From Blattamonas nauphoetae (lineage: Eukaryota > Preaxostyla > Oxymonadida): 64,000 nucleotides of DNA. How positions within the stretch are numbered: position 1 is the stretch's first letter; each line of letters starts with the position of its first letter. Below, piece by piece: positions 46,621-56,459 of this stretch. The notes under the pieces were generated by a model. The model saw only the letters and a program-made list of their open reading frames with translations, was not told the DNA's origin and made no database searches. Position numbers and translations under genes: made by a program. The stretch is from the NCBI GenBank assembly GCA_033064195.1, contig JARBJD010000027.1, positions 310,001 to 374,000 of the forward strand. The letters run 5' to 3'.

Positions 46621-46967
46621 AACGTGGTCAGGTCAAACACACAGACAGTGCTGTCCTGGCTGACAGAGGCGACCATCGACGAGAGGGTGAACACGTCGGG
46701 CTCAGGCTCTCCGCCTGTGAAGAGGCCGCTGAAGGAATCGGAGTTGTCGGCCACAAAATCTCGATGCTCGTCTGCCTGCGCAGTGATGGTCGACATCAGC
46801 CGCAGCTGCTCGATTTCGGCGGAGGAGAGGCGTGTGAGGAGGTCAATGTCGTCTTTGATGGCGCTGTCGATGCTGCAGTGTTCCATGTCCGTCATTTTCG
46901 ACAGATCCTTCTTCTCCTCGTCCATCGCTGAGACATGCAGATCATCACGTTGAACGGGTAAATCCAA
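46621..46967 (-). pseudogene. 5' part of the split WD-repeat-like gene
   Basis: The minus frame has DEEKKDLSKMTDMEHCSIDS, DIDLLTRLSSAEIEQLRLM (a helical segment) and EPEPDVFTLSSMVASVSQDS then TVCVFDLTTF up to the insertion point. Upstream exons, if any, would lie beyond 46967, where the frame runs into a likely splice acceptor. See 43854-44348 for the rest. Confidence 0.5.
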
Positions 46968-47197
46968 ACATGAATCAACATACTGTGCACCTCAATCGCC
47001 TCTTCCTGTTCTGACTCTGTATTGAAGGGAGCGTGTACTCACTGGTGAAGATGAAGTGGGGATCCGGTTGGGGGATGAAGATGGATGAGACGATCACTCG
47101 GGGTTTGGGAGGGGGAGGGAGCGGGTGTCGTTGTTGGCTGTTACGCTGAGATCAGCTGACTTCACAAAACAACAGAGAATCTCCACCCACTTCCAAA

Positions 47198-48165
47198 TCA
47201 AACAATCCTCATTTCCCAATTGCACGAAGATCGAGTCCAGACACTTATAGCTTCGTATTTTTTTATTGTGAAGAGCGCCGATGCTGTCGTGCTTGGAACA
47301 ATCTCCACAATCGACTGCGAGAATTGCTCCCAGACAGGAATCTCTTTATCAGATGGGTGATTCCAAACCCGAGCATCGCACAGAAATACGACGTCCATTT
47401 GCAGTTCACGGTGCCTTTTCCACTCTTTCCTGTCATGATGTCTGTGATTGATCCGTTTCTGAGGCAAAATGAACGACTGTTGAGTGGCCAAGTTGAGATA
47501 ATGGAGGAGTCAGTGATGTCTGGTTCTTCTGATCAACTGCCGACTCTCATTTTGTTCGTTTCTGGATTTGATTCGACAATGTCGAACAATAATTTAGACA
47601 TTTCGATCTGCCCACCACGACTTAACAGAAGGTCAGTCTTAATCGATTCTGGGAAGCAATTTCACTGGGTTCTCAAGCAGCGCTGCTGGGTCGATGGTGT
47701 CGGGAACCGTGTCAATCTCAGTTGTGATTTCGGGTTGCAGATTGTCTGTGTGCGGATCGTCTGCTTTTGGTGGAGTTATCTTTGTTGATGTCATTGGCTC
47801 TGGAACGATCTCGATTGCGGACAACACGTTCAGTTCGAGGAGTATGTCCAAGCCGAACGCGAGAGTGTTGCAGGGGAGAAGGGTCAGTCCGCACGAAGGG
47901 TGGTCGAAGGACCCCATCCTTACATATATGTCGCCCGCAGTGAACGCGTTGCCGAAGTAGAGGAGTGAAACTGGCCTGCCAATCGGGGATGAACGACCTG
48001 TGAAGCGGAACAGGTCGGGCGGGCGGATCTCGTCGTAGTTGGGCAGAGTGCCGAAGAAGGAGCATTCCGCGATCGGCACGCCGAAGTCTTTGTCGGGCGA
48101 GATGGATGAAGACTCAGTTTCCTCCTGAAGAGTGGCCTCAAAACCACAAAAGTTTCGTTTTCAGC
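47198..48165 (-). pseudogene. surface-protein gene fragment
   Basis: The minus frame from about 48165 to 47639 reads PIAECSFFGTLPNYDEIRPP, SPIGRPVSLLYFGNAFTAGD and SFDHPSCGLTLLPCNTLAFG, the family's S-C-G...LPC block, then stops. Below it, 47198-47490 holds decayed copies of blocks found intact at 42640-42900 (CKWTSYFCAMLGFGITHL in one frame and VEIVPSTTASALFTIKK in another). This is a broken module of the surface family, not an independent gene. Confidence 0.6.
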
Positions 48166-48169
48166 CTCT

Positions 48170-48937
48170 TCGAGTGAGCTTGAGTTGTGAAATTAGACAG
48201 ACTGACAATGACCGACGCTTAGTTGCAACATATCAGGTTGAGGAACTGGGGAGAACAGAATTCATCAGGAACATTGTGACGGTGTCTGTGCGAGATGCAG
48301 ATGACCAGATTACAATAAAGATTGCTGATACTCAATTGTCATCGGTGAGTCTGAGGGAAGATATCAGTTCTTTTCCTCCAGCGATGTTTGCTGAGCGAGA
48401 GTCTAACAGGTTGAGTGGAGTTGAGTGGAAAAGTGGCAATCCACAAGCGTGACAAGTTGAGAGGGGACGGAGAGGATGTTGCAGATTGTCCATATGAGGT
48501 TCCCCAGATCCGTGTAAATGACCGTATCACCTTTGACAGAACCATCCTTGACTCCGGCCTTTTGAATGAGTTTGGCATGTCGTGATTTCATGATGAAATT
48601 GTGAGTGGACTCGAGCGAGCAGATTCAGTTTTGAAGAAAGAAACCAGATCAGGCCGTGACAACCGATTTGGGAGGAGGGGGGATGGAATGAGGAAGAGAG
48701 TGGAAGCATGAAGCGAGGGGGTGCCCTGCTGATGTGGAGAGCAAGTCAGACTGCTGACTCTGGTTGCATCTGGCGTGATGTGAGGGAGTGGGTCGAGACA
48801 GGGTGAGCGGAAGTATTGTCCGATAGGTCTACGAGTGTGTCTTCCACCGCTGCTTCCGACATGTGTTGTTAGGTTGAGGTGAGTTCGCTGTCGATCCTTG
48901 AGGGCGCTGAAAGGTTGAGTTTGTAACTGCCTTTCTG
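48170..48937. other. unassigned stretch
   Basis: A plus-strand frame at 48132-48452 (GRTEFIRNIVTVSVRDADDQ, ITIKIADTQLSSVS) could be a surface-protein or SPRY-type piece, and the opposite strand is also open. Neither is conserved with anything else in the window. Confidence 0.25.
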
Positions 48938-49400
48938 CTAGTGAGGGGTGGGCGGAGTGCTGGAGATGTCGATTCTTGTGAGCGGAGAGTGCGGATCGGA
49001 CTGAATCCACGGAGTGGCCTGGACAGGAAGAACAGCCGAGATCAAATCTGTATACTCCACGATTAAACTCGACTGTCCAAACAGTCCTGGAAACGACGAG
49101 ACATGGACGAACCCACTTCTGTCTGTGATTGGTTTCGGTGTGACATGATGATTCTCCTCCTCCCTCGACGGCGGATCCTGCTTGAGATGGGCAGTTGTTG
49201 TGAAGAGTTTGCGTGCCTCGCTTGGAGGTAGTTTGGACGGGTCCGTCCTCTTCTCCTTAGCCTGCTTCGGCGAGAGCATGAAGGCTTCAGTCAGTATCTG
49301 CATCAGCTCTACGTGGTGGGCGGACGAGGACGGAATGTGAAGCGACAGACACGACACAAAACGTGGGCTGGCAGCAGATAGCTGTTGATTGACGGGTCTC
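48938..49400 (-). CDS. unrecognised coding exon
   Basis: The minus frame is about 150 codons: RFVSCLSLHIPSSSAHHVEL, MQILTEAFMLSPKQAKEKR, PPSEARKLFTTTAHLKQDPP, VHVSSFPGLFGQSSLIVEY and TDLISAVLPVQATPWIQSDP, then a stop. It has balanced composition with both helical and strand-like parts, unlike the surface genes, so I believe it is coding. A Val/Phe-rich centre might be a beta-propeller blade. It may belong with the WD-like gene on the same strand at 43.85-47 kb, but the surface fragment lies between them. Confidence 0.4.
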
Positions 49401-49829
49401 CTTTTTAATCATGTATTGCGGGGTGGTGATGGGGAGTTGGGTGAGGCTGACGATCATGTTGAACACTCGGATCGATCAATCATCCGTTCTGACTGAACTA
49501 ACTTTGTCCGTCTCGTTGTTCGGTGCCATGTCACCAATGAGTGACTCAGGCTGTTCAACTCGTTATTGCAATGCGCTGTCATCTTCATCCTGGGGAATCT
49601 CCACGTGGAAGAAGAGAATGATGCGACACTCGCACCTTCTCCACTTACAGCAGAAGTCCAGTCACACTATACGATGCTCTTCACCCGATGTATTTGCAAG
49701 AGAGGCGGGAGACAAGGATGAGAGCTTGCCCGCTTTTGTTTGAGTGCCGGTCTAGCGTCCCTCCCTCTCCTGTGCCCCTAACTTGTTGAGCTAAGTACAA
49801 CTCCTGCCTCGATGCACTCACCTGCTCTC

Positions 49830-51060
49830 TCGAATTGCACCATCTCTTTCGGCGAGCGAGTGTCTCGTCTTCTCGCTTTTTCGTTTGGAGCTTATCAGAC
49901 TGCGAGTTCCGTTTGATCTTCAGCTCTCCTCCAACTCAACAATCCGCAGTGTGCTTTTGCCAATTCAGCTGCTTGTATCGCAATTTTGAGCTGAATCTTC
50001 TCGTGTTCATTCTTCGTGGACTCAAGTTGTTCTTTGAGAGCCTCAATCTCCTCCGTTTGTTGGCGCTGGGCAATTTTGCCGGGATCAAACTATATACGTC
50101 ATTTATCTGCTTCTCCTCGTGGCTGTTGTCGACACACATCCATGGAGATGGGACAAACCACCAGCTTCCTTGTTTATTCGGCTATGAATATGACTGGAGT
50201 GATAGTGATTCATCAGTGAACGACACAGGTCGCCAGAGTGGCTGCGCATCCGGTTTTGTTGTGATTCGCAGAGTTATGTCATTGTTTCGGATCTAGACTC
50301 CACCGCCGCACGACGGTGTGGTGTATTTCAAAAATGGAATATGCAAAGCGATTGTTGGCATCCTGCACTCTGTAGATTTTGATGAGAGATACTGCGATCT
50401 TCACTGCCCCACATGACGCTTAAACGGCCCCACCGATTCGGCATGTTGATTCGGCTGTTAGGTTGAGAAACTGGCATTGAGTGTTGTAGTTGTAGTCAAC
50501 AACTAGTGCAAACGGCTTGTTGAAGTCGAAGTCACTCGAATCTCCTTTGTCAGTTCTGGCACGCTGAACCACGATGAGAGGCCTGTGAGAGGTCCAAAGA
50601 AGGTGACAACGTCAATTGAATGTGTGCCGTGAACACTCGTCCTTTCTTCGCAGGACATACATGAGAAGGAACACGAACTGTTGGTAAGCAGCATTCGCGT
50701 GCTTAAACGCCAACTTGAAGATTCCTTCGCCCAGAATGAAGATGGAGTTAGGCTCACATTCGACCACAAACTCGGATAGAGTGATAACGGCTTGATCGTG
50801 AGAGGAGGGATGAATTCAAATTTGGTATTTGATGAGACCGTTGACGGAACAGTCTGGAAGGTTGGAGACTGTTGTGGTGAGTGTCGGTACGCGTTTTGTT
50901 ATTGACATAACCAGATTGATGGAACACCTGCTTGTGACGTGGTCGTGAAGTGGATATGGCGAAATATGAATTGATGACAGGTGAACAGGACGGAGTGACG
51001 GCGAGAAATGTGGAGGACAACAGCGAGGAAGCGGAAGGCGAGGTGCTGGGCGAACCTGGT
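49830..51060 (-). pseudogene. decayed gene with a coiled-coil end
   Basis: The minus frame at 50770-50470 gives CEPNSIFILGEGIFKLAFKH, ANAAYQQFVFLLMYVLRRK, a stop after CSRHTFN, then SDFDFNKPFALVVDYNYNTQ. Further down, 50090-49830 reads AQRQQTEEIEALKEQLESTK, NEHEKIQLKIAIQAAELAK, a heptad-patterned coiled coil. Stops and frame changes between the blocks make it non-functional as read. Not recognised; a regulatory or cytoskeletal protein would fit the coiled coil. Confidence 0.4.
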
Positions 51061-51179
51061 GGAGGAGGATTCGAGGGAGTTGGATCCTCCTTATCAACGA
51101 TTCATTCCCAAATGTATGTTGGAGTCGAGAGCATTAGTGAAGAGGTTCACCAGGAGTATGAAAGCAGGGAGAGGGGTTA

Positions 51180-52037
51180 ACAATGTCTGGGAAGTCAATC
51201 GAAGCTGATAGAATGTTTGTTTTGTGTGTTCGTGTTGGGCTCGCAATTTCATCCCACTCCGTGGACCATTAGTTTGATGGCCAGATTATTTTTGAGAAAA
51301 CTCAGCGGGAGGTTATTTAAAATGATCTAAAGTGTGTTATCATCGATTTCAACACTGTTCGACTGTTGATCATCCCCATTTTCTGGTCATTGACTAGATC
51401 AAAGATGAGAGAGGTAATTCAAAGTTCTGAGCCAGATTTTCACAAATCCAGTCTAATATTTTTTCGTTTTACTACTGGTATCAAGGTATACGGATTGGAC
51501 GAAATTGATCTGAATTGGATTCCCACACTTTCTTCAATTCTCTCTCAAGTCCAATAGTGTCAAATAGCTTAACCACTTCAGGAAAATCATCACAAGAACG
51601 ATAGTATTGTCCACCTTGAAGATCGTGACTTATTGATTTTCGTGACTTATTGACGCCACTATCAGGACTGAAAAGTGTTAAATTTAGTAGATTTTGCTTT
51701 GATCGCGTTCGATTGAGCTCTTTTTTGATCAGGTCATTTTTTCACATTTATTTCTTCATAACGTTTCAGAAATCAAAGAGGTGGTGGTAAACGACATAAA
51801 AAATCGGATTTGTGAGAGAAATGCGAATTGAAAACATCTATCATCCAAAAAGCCTTGTGAAGCCTCCCTTGTCCATCTCGCTTCAAACATTGAGAATCTC
51901 TATGAAATTTCTTGTGTGTATCAGAATGACGTATTTGTGACATGGATGTGAAGGAACGACACGTTTAATGGTTTGCTACAGAGGAGGGAGGCAGTTTAGA
52001 AAAAGTGAGTTCACGGTGAGAAGAGAAGAACGGGATC
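51180..52037. other. AT-rich non-coding stretch, nothing found
   Basis: There are no frames longer than about 63 codons, no repeats and no RNA-like hairpins that I can see. The last 80 bases probably carry exon sequence of the gene interrupted at 52038. Confidence 0.3.
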
Positions 52038-52045
52038 ACCAGATC

Positions 52046-55000
52046 TTACCTTGGGTCGGCATGTCCTCCCCCGAAAACCCGTGTCCTATCATAGGACACG
52101 GGTTTTTGGCGCCAAATTAGGCGTTTTGAGAGTTTTGTTGAAAATGCAAGAAGATGATGTGTTATAACGTGTAACACACTATTTTGAAACTCATTATTTC
52201 TTAATACGTTCATTTACGATGAGTTGGAAGCGGAAATGGTGATTTGTTGATGATCAACAAGAAGAAAAATATGAAGGTCCGATCAAGAACATTTGTCGTC
52301 AAAACACACTTTTTAGATCGCATATATCACAACAATGGGAAACTGGAAACATATAATTGCTGTTTTGGTGGAGGTGATGTCGTGTAAACAGCCAGTGCAT
52401 TCAAGTGCAAATGACACTGGAAATTGAGTATGCCACGGTTTTTTCCTCCTCCAATACATCGTGAGAGTCGCAGTATTTGTTTTGTTTTGTTGTACTGGCG
52501 TAGAAGAGGGCGAATGTGAAGAGAGACAGCGGGGACAGGCAGATGTGTGGATGACGTGATGTGAGAGCAAGGCATTGACAAGCCTGACGAGGGAGAAGAC
52601 CGTGGTACTTTCAAAAGTCCATGAAAGAAGGTAGGAAGAGTGGATGTGAGCAAGGGTAATGGTCTGGACAGTTGAGGAGAGAGGATGATTGAAGTGGGAG
52701 AGAATCAGACCTGAAACGTGATTTTGACTGGATTGCGAAATGAAAGGTGAGTATCTGATGTATTCTGATGGTTGTACCCATGTTGATCAGTCGGATGAAG
52801 TTGATCAAGACGAAGTGTGTGAAGGTTAATTTGAGTGGTGTTGTGTGTATGTTAGGAGACGTATCACGAATTGGCTGATGAGAAGTCAACTCGTTGTGAT
52901 GCAATTGTGTGTGGCATCTCATTTGGTCAGTTTCTTCCCGACAATGGACAAGCGTTGAGGTTGGAGGAGGAGTGTTGGTGGGGGATCAGGCATCGGATTG
53001 AATAATGGAGACCATTGCACTCTCTTTGTGCTATTCTTCCTCTCTAGAGTGACGGTGAGTTTCCATGAATCAATTCTGTTTTGAATACGACTAGTCAGGC
53101 ACGTTCCCAAAGATCAGACAGATCTGAACGAACACGAGACATAGCAAACAAAAATGAATTAAATAGAGAGCAAACATAGTGAGAAGGAGTGGAACACTTC
53201 GATTTCCAGACATCCATCGAACCTAACTTACGTTGGCGATGTCGATCGAATCCTTCTTGGGTGTAGCTTCTTTGCTGATGGTAGAGAAAATGGGAGACAA
53301 TATTGATGGTCGGGAGAGCGAAGAGAAGAGGGGAGGAGAAAAGTGCATCAGAATGAGAAGAGAGCATACGTTCATTTCGGTGGAGTGTGTCCTGGCTTGT
53401 TCAAAACACAAATACTCTTTCGAACATGTCCCCTGTTTGTACCCCATCTGATTCTTTCGATCATTACACTCTGGTCAGTTCCAGGTGCAGTTATTATCGA
53501 TCTTTTATTGGTTGTCTGGATCCTTCATCTCTTCTTCTGAATTCATCCATTCGTTGATTTTTTCTTTATATTGAGATGATTGTGATGTTGTTGTTCTTTT
53601 GGCCAGATTTCAACAGCTGCTTTTAGATATCCATCGTGGATCGGTTGATCTGAGTGACGATTCGCTGTCGGGAGGTGAAAAATGAGATCTAAAATGAAAC
53701 CAGATGAACAATGATCGTGTGATAATGTAGTAGAGTGAGAGAGAAGAGCTGTGACGGAGATGTTGATAAGATGTGAACCCAAGATGATGAACGAGCTGAG
53801 GACGTTAAAGGAAGAAGAATGAATGAAAGGAATGGTGGAAGAACAATAGAAGATAAAGAGGTGAAGCAATGTAGTGAAGAGACATACTTCGATTTCCAAG
53901 AATTCAGAGAAGAGCACCAGCGTCGGATCTCATGAATGAATCTCGCAAGACATCATCGAAGCTAAGAAGATCGAACCAAGAGAGATGAAGGGATAGGAAG
54001 AGGAAGGAAATAGTGAAGAAGGATTGGGATTTTCGATATACAGAGAGGAGAGCAGGCATACGTTTGAATGGAGCTTGTTCAGGCTGTCTGTCCGTTCGAT
54101 TTGCCCTGCAAGCACACCTTCCTTTTGTGTCTCAGCTGCTTCTATCACTTCTTTCACGCAACCCTCTCTGCTTCCTTCCTTCTTTCATCGGTATCTCTCC
54201 TGACTCTTCCTGTTGTTTCATCTCATCTGCCATTCTTTTCAGACGCTTCCTTTCTCTTTTGATCGTCTCTCGAACGCATTTTGTTCCTCACATTCTCAGT
54301 TTTGTTCTTGCCAAATCATTTTCTCCGTTCTCTCGAGTAAATCGAAAATCTGGTCAATCAAGAGTTCTTCCCTCATGCAAAGAAGAGAACGAGGTCAAGA
54401 GGAGGATAAGAACAAGAAGAAGGCAAACTGGCAGACAGTACTGCTGGTTTTTCTCGTGTTCTTACGTCCATTGCATCAGGTGCAGTGAAAACCAGGTACA
54501 TTTGCACTGAAATTAGTGAAGATGGACAATAAGAGAATAAACGACAAAAAGAGAGCAGACCGGTCGCTTCATTCTCTCAACCTTCACTTCAGTTCGACTC
54601 TTTCAGATGTCTCCAGGATCTTGATGTCCAATGTCTTTAAAAGAAGAGTGAGATAAATATGAAGACAACAACAAGAAATGAGCCCAGAGAGTACCTCTGC
54701 CGCTCAGTGTGCTTCGACGAAAGCGTCATTTGGATGATTTAAGCCAATTTCATAAAAATGTTGGTTTCATAGGACAGATCAGACCACCATAGGACACGAT
54801 AGGACAGGACAGGACAATTGTCCTCCCTCGATTTTATTGTGAAATTGAGACGCAAATATTGTGAAGGTGTTATAAAGCATCAATGTCCTATGGTTTGAGC
54901 CCGATTTAAAATTGTCCTATCATGTCCTATGGTGGGCGGATCGACCACTTTTGGACAACATTAGCGATTTTCATCAAAATAGTGTGAAAAAACACTATTG

Positions 55001-55190
55001 AAATGATTCTAAGACAGAAAATGTGCTTAATTGTCCACCTTTTCGACTCATTTTTCCTTTCCAATTTTTGATGTTCACATGAAGCAAGAGGCTGGTTCAA
55101 TCCTTGTCACAGGCACTTTTTTCCAAATTGTCCTCCTCTTTTTGGCTGTCCTACAGGACAGGACAGATAGGACATGCCGACCCAAGGTAA
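52046..55190. mobile_element. group 2 (hAT-like) element, TTACCTTGGGTCGGCATGTC family
   Basis: The left end is TTACCTTGGGTCGGCATGTC and the right end is its exact inverse (about 22 bp). The 8-bp duplication ACCAGATC lies at 52038-52045 and 55191-55198. The family word is GTCCTAT/AGGACA: an ATAGGACACGGG hairpin pairs at 52080-52105, and clusters lie at 54770-54830, 54885-54930 and 55150-55175. GGTGGGCGGATCGA is at 54931-54944, the same block as in the TTGGCCTG and TAGGCATG families. A multi-exon gene on the minus strand is its cargo. No transposase seen. Confidence 0.9.
52313..54157 (-). CDS. cargo gene of the 52046-55190 element (multi-exon, unrecognised)
   Basis: The likely first exon is at about 54157 (MKEVIEAAETQKEGVLAGQI, ERTDSLNKLHSN) ending at GTATGC. 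An intron of about 100 nt ends in CTTAG, and further blocks lie at 53880-53930, 53640-53700 (after TTTTAG), 53095-53230 and 52920-53110, each closing with GTATGT/GTAAGT-type splice sites. Two exon ends share GGAAATCGAAG|T, hinting at internal exon duplication. The translated blocks are short, so the frame across introns is uncertain. It occupies the same position as the cargo genes of the TTGGCCTG family. Confidence 0.3.
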
Positions 55191-55198
55191 ACCAGATC

Positions 55199-55500
55199 TG
55201 AATGAGACACCTGTTGGAAAAGAGTTGAAAAAACTCGAAATCACACGAAAACATTGAGATGTCAAGTGTTGTAGTTGGATCTGAGTTGTTGGAAAGAATG
55301 ACCTGGAAAGTGAAGATGAGAATATATACACTGTTCAAACGATGGGTGTCAGCTTCAAATGATGTGTAAGAACGAGGTACTTGCACAATTTTGGGGGAAT
55401 GTGCAAGTTTGAGCGAAGAAGGATAGCGGAAAGAAGAAATCAGAAGAAAAAAGATGGGATGAAGACTCAGAAAAACTGAAAACACCTTAATCATGTCGAA
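55199..55500 (-). pseudogene. host gene exons interrupted by the 52046-55190 element
   Basis: The minus frame has LAHSPKIVQVPRSYTSFEAD and THRLNSVYILIFTF. A candidate intron then ends in TTTCCAG, followed by a short exon, then GTTTTCG...CCAACAG (about 42 nt), and an exon that would cross the insertion point into 51990-52045. Protein not recognised. Confidence 0.3.
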
Positions 55501-55601
55501 GGAAGGAGAATATGAGCGCTCTGAAAATTACATAGAGTTTCTGTTCGTGTGGCAGAAGAAAATACGCGGGTAACAATTCATTTAGAATCACCCATGTCTG
55601 G

Positions 55602-55862
55602 ATGAACGAAGGATCAGCGTGTTTGGGAGGAAACAAAGGTCAGCGAGTTGTGTTGGAGGCAGATGGACGAGAAGGAAAGCGAACATTGAAACTGTCGCAA
55701 GATGGATTTGTGCAAGACGTCAATTTCACGAACATCCCAGTTCTCTTTCGATTCTCTGTGTATGTCTTCGAAAAGCGCGGTTCAGTCGAGATTGAGTCAG
55801 TTGAAGTTGTTGACGAGCCGCAGATGGTAGGAGGAAGGATTGCGATAGCGATGGATGAATAA
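55602..55862 (+). CDS. SPRY-like domain protein, C-terminal half only
   Basis: The plus-strand frame of 86 codons ends in a stop: GSACLGGNKGQRVVLEADGR, EGKRTLKLSQDGF, VNFTNIPVLFRFSVYVFEKR and SVEIESVEVVDEPQMVGGRI. These are the last strands of the oxymonad SPRY-like family as I remember it, ending in the usual place. The first half (NFAVGIISSSL, KGGAAWDLFP) is missing upstream, and an equivalent first half stands alone at 1-348. Probably a broken or relocated gene end. SPRY domains bind partner proteins; no catalytic role is expected. Confidence 0.6.
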   Translation: MNEGSACLGGNKGQRVVLEADGREGKRTLKLSQDGFVQDVNFTNIPVLFRFSVYVFEKRGSVEIESVEVVDEPQMVGGRIAIAMDE

Positions 55863-56069
55863 TGCAGAACGCACCACTTCACACTTTCCTCATTCTGTTC
55901 TCTCTTCATTGATTCACGCGCCGTTGTTCGAATTGAAAAAAAAGAGAAAAACAAATTGGATAAATCAGAGATGATCAACGACAGTGTGGACAAGGTCGAT
56001 ACAAGATCCAACGAGTGACATTTTGAGATGACAACTTGGAAAGATCGAACGAAGCAGAACACTGCCAAA

Positions 56070-56440
56070 ACAATGAAGAAGAGAGAAGACGAACACGTTG
56101 ATCGTCTCTCTCAAGAAGACAGGTCAGAGTCACACAGAATCTGAAAATAAACAAATACCAAAGTCAGGTCGCCCACACGCAGTATGGTCAACCAGCCAGT
56201 GCAAGATAAGTATGTTGACTGTGTGACAGCAGAATCAAGAGTGTGTTGTGACAACTGAACACGAACAGAACATCGACCATCCCAGTGTTCACACAGAACC
56301 AGCGCAGTGAAAGAAATCAGTCCACAAAGGGCCGAGTCTGCGCGGAGCGTGTGGCAACGAGTGGCGTGTCCATCTGAGAAAAGAACGCAAAGAGAGAATA
56401 AAGGAACGAACGACAAAGTAGGGACTTCGTCGTTTATTTA
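56070..56440. other. intergenic stretch with weak minus-strand frame
   Basis: A frame at 56111-56416 minus is partly hydrophobic (GLISFTALVLCEHWDG) and could be an exon of a membrane protein, but there is nothing to confirm it. It ends just downstream of the surface-protein stop. Confidence 0.25.
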
Positions 56441-56459
56441 GTCGTTCTTCTCTCTCGTT

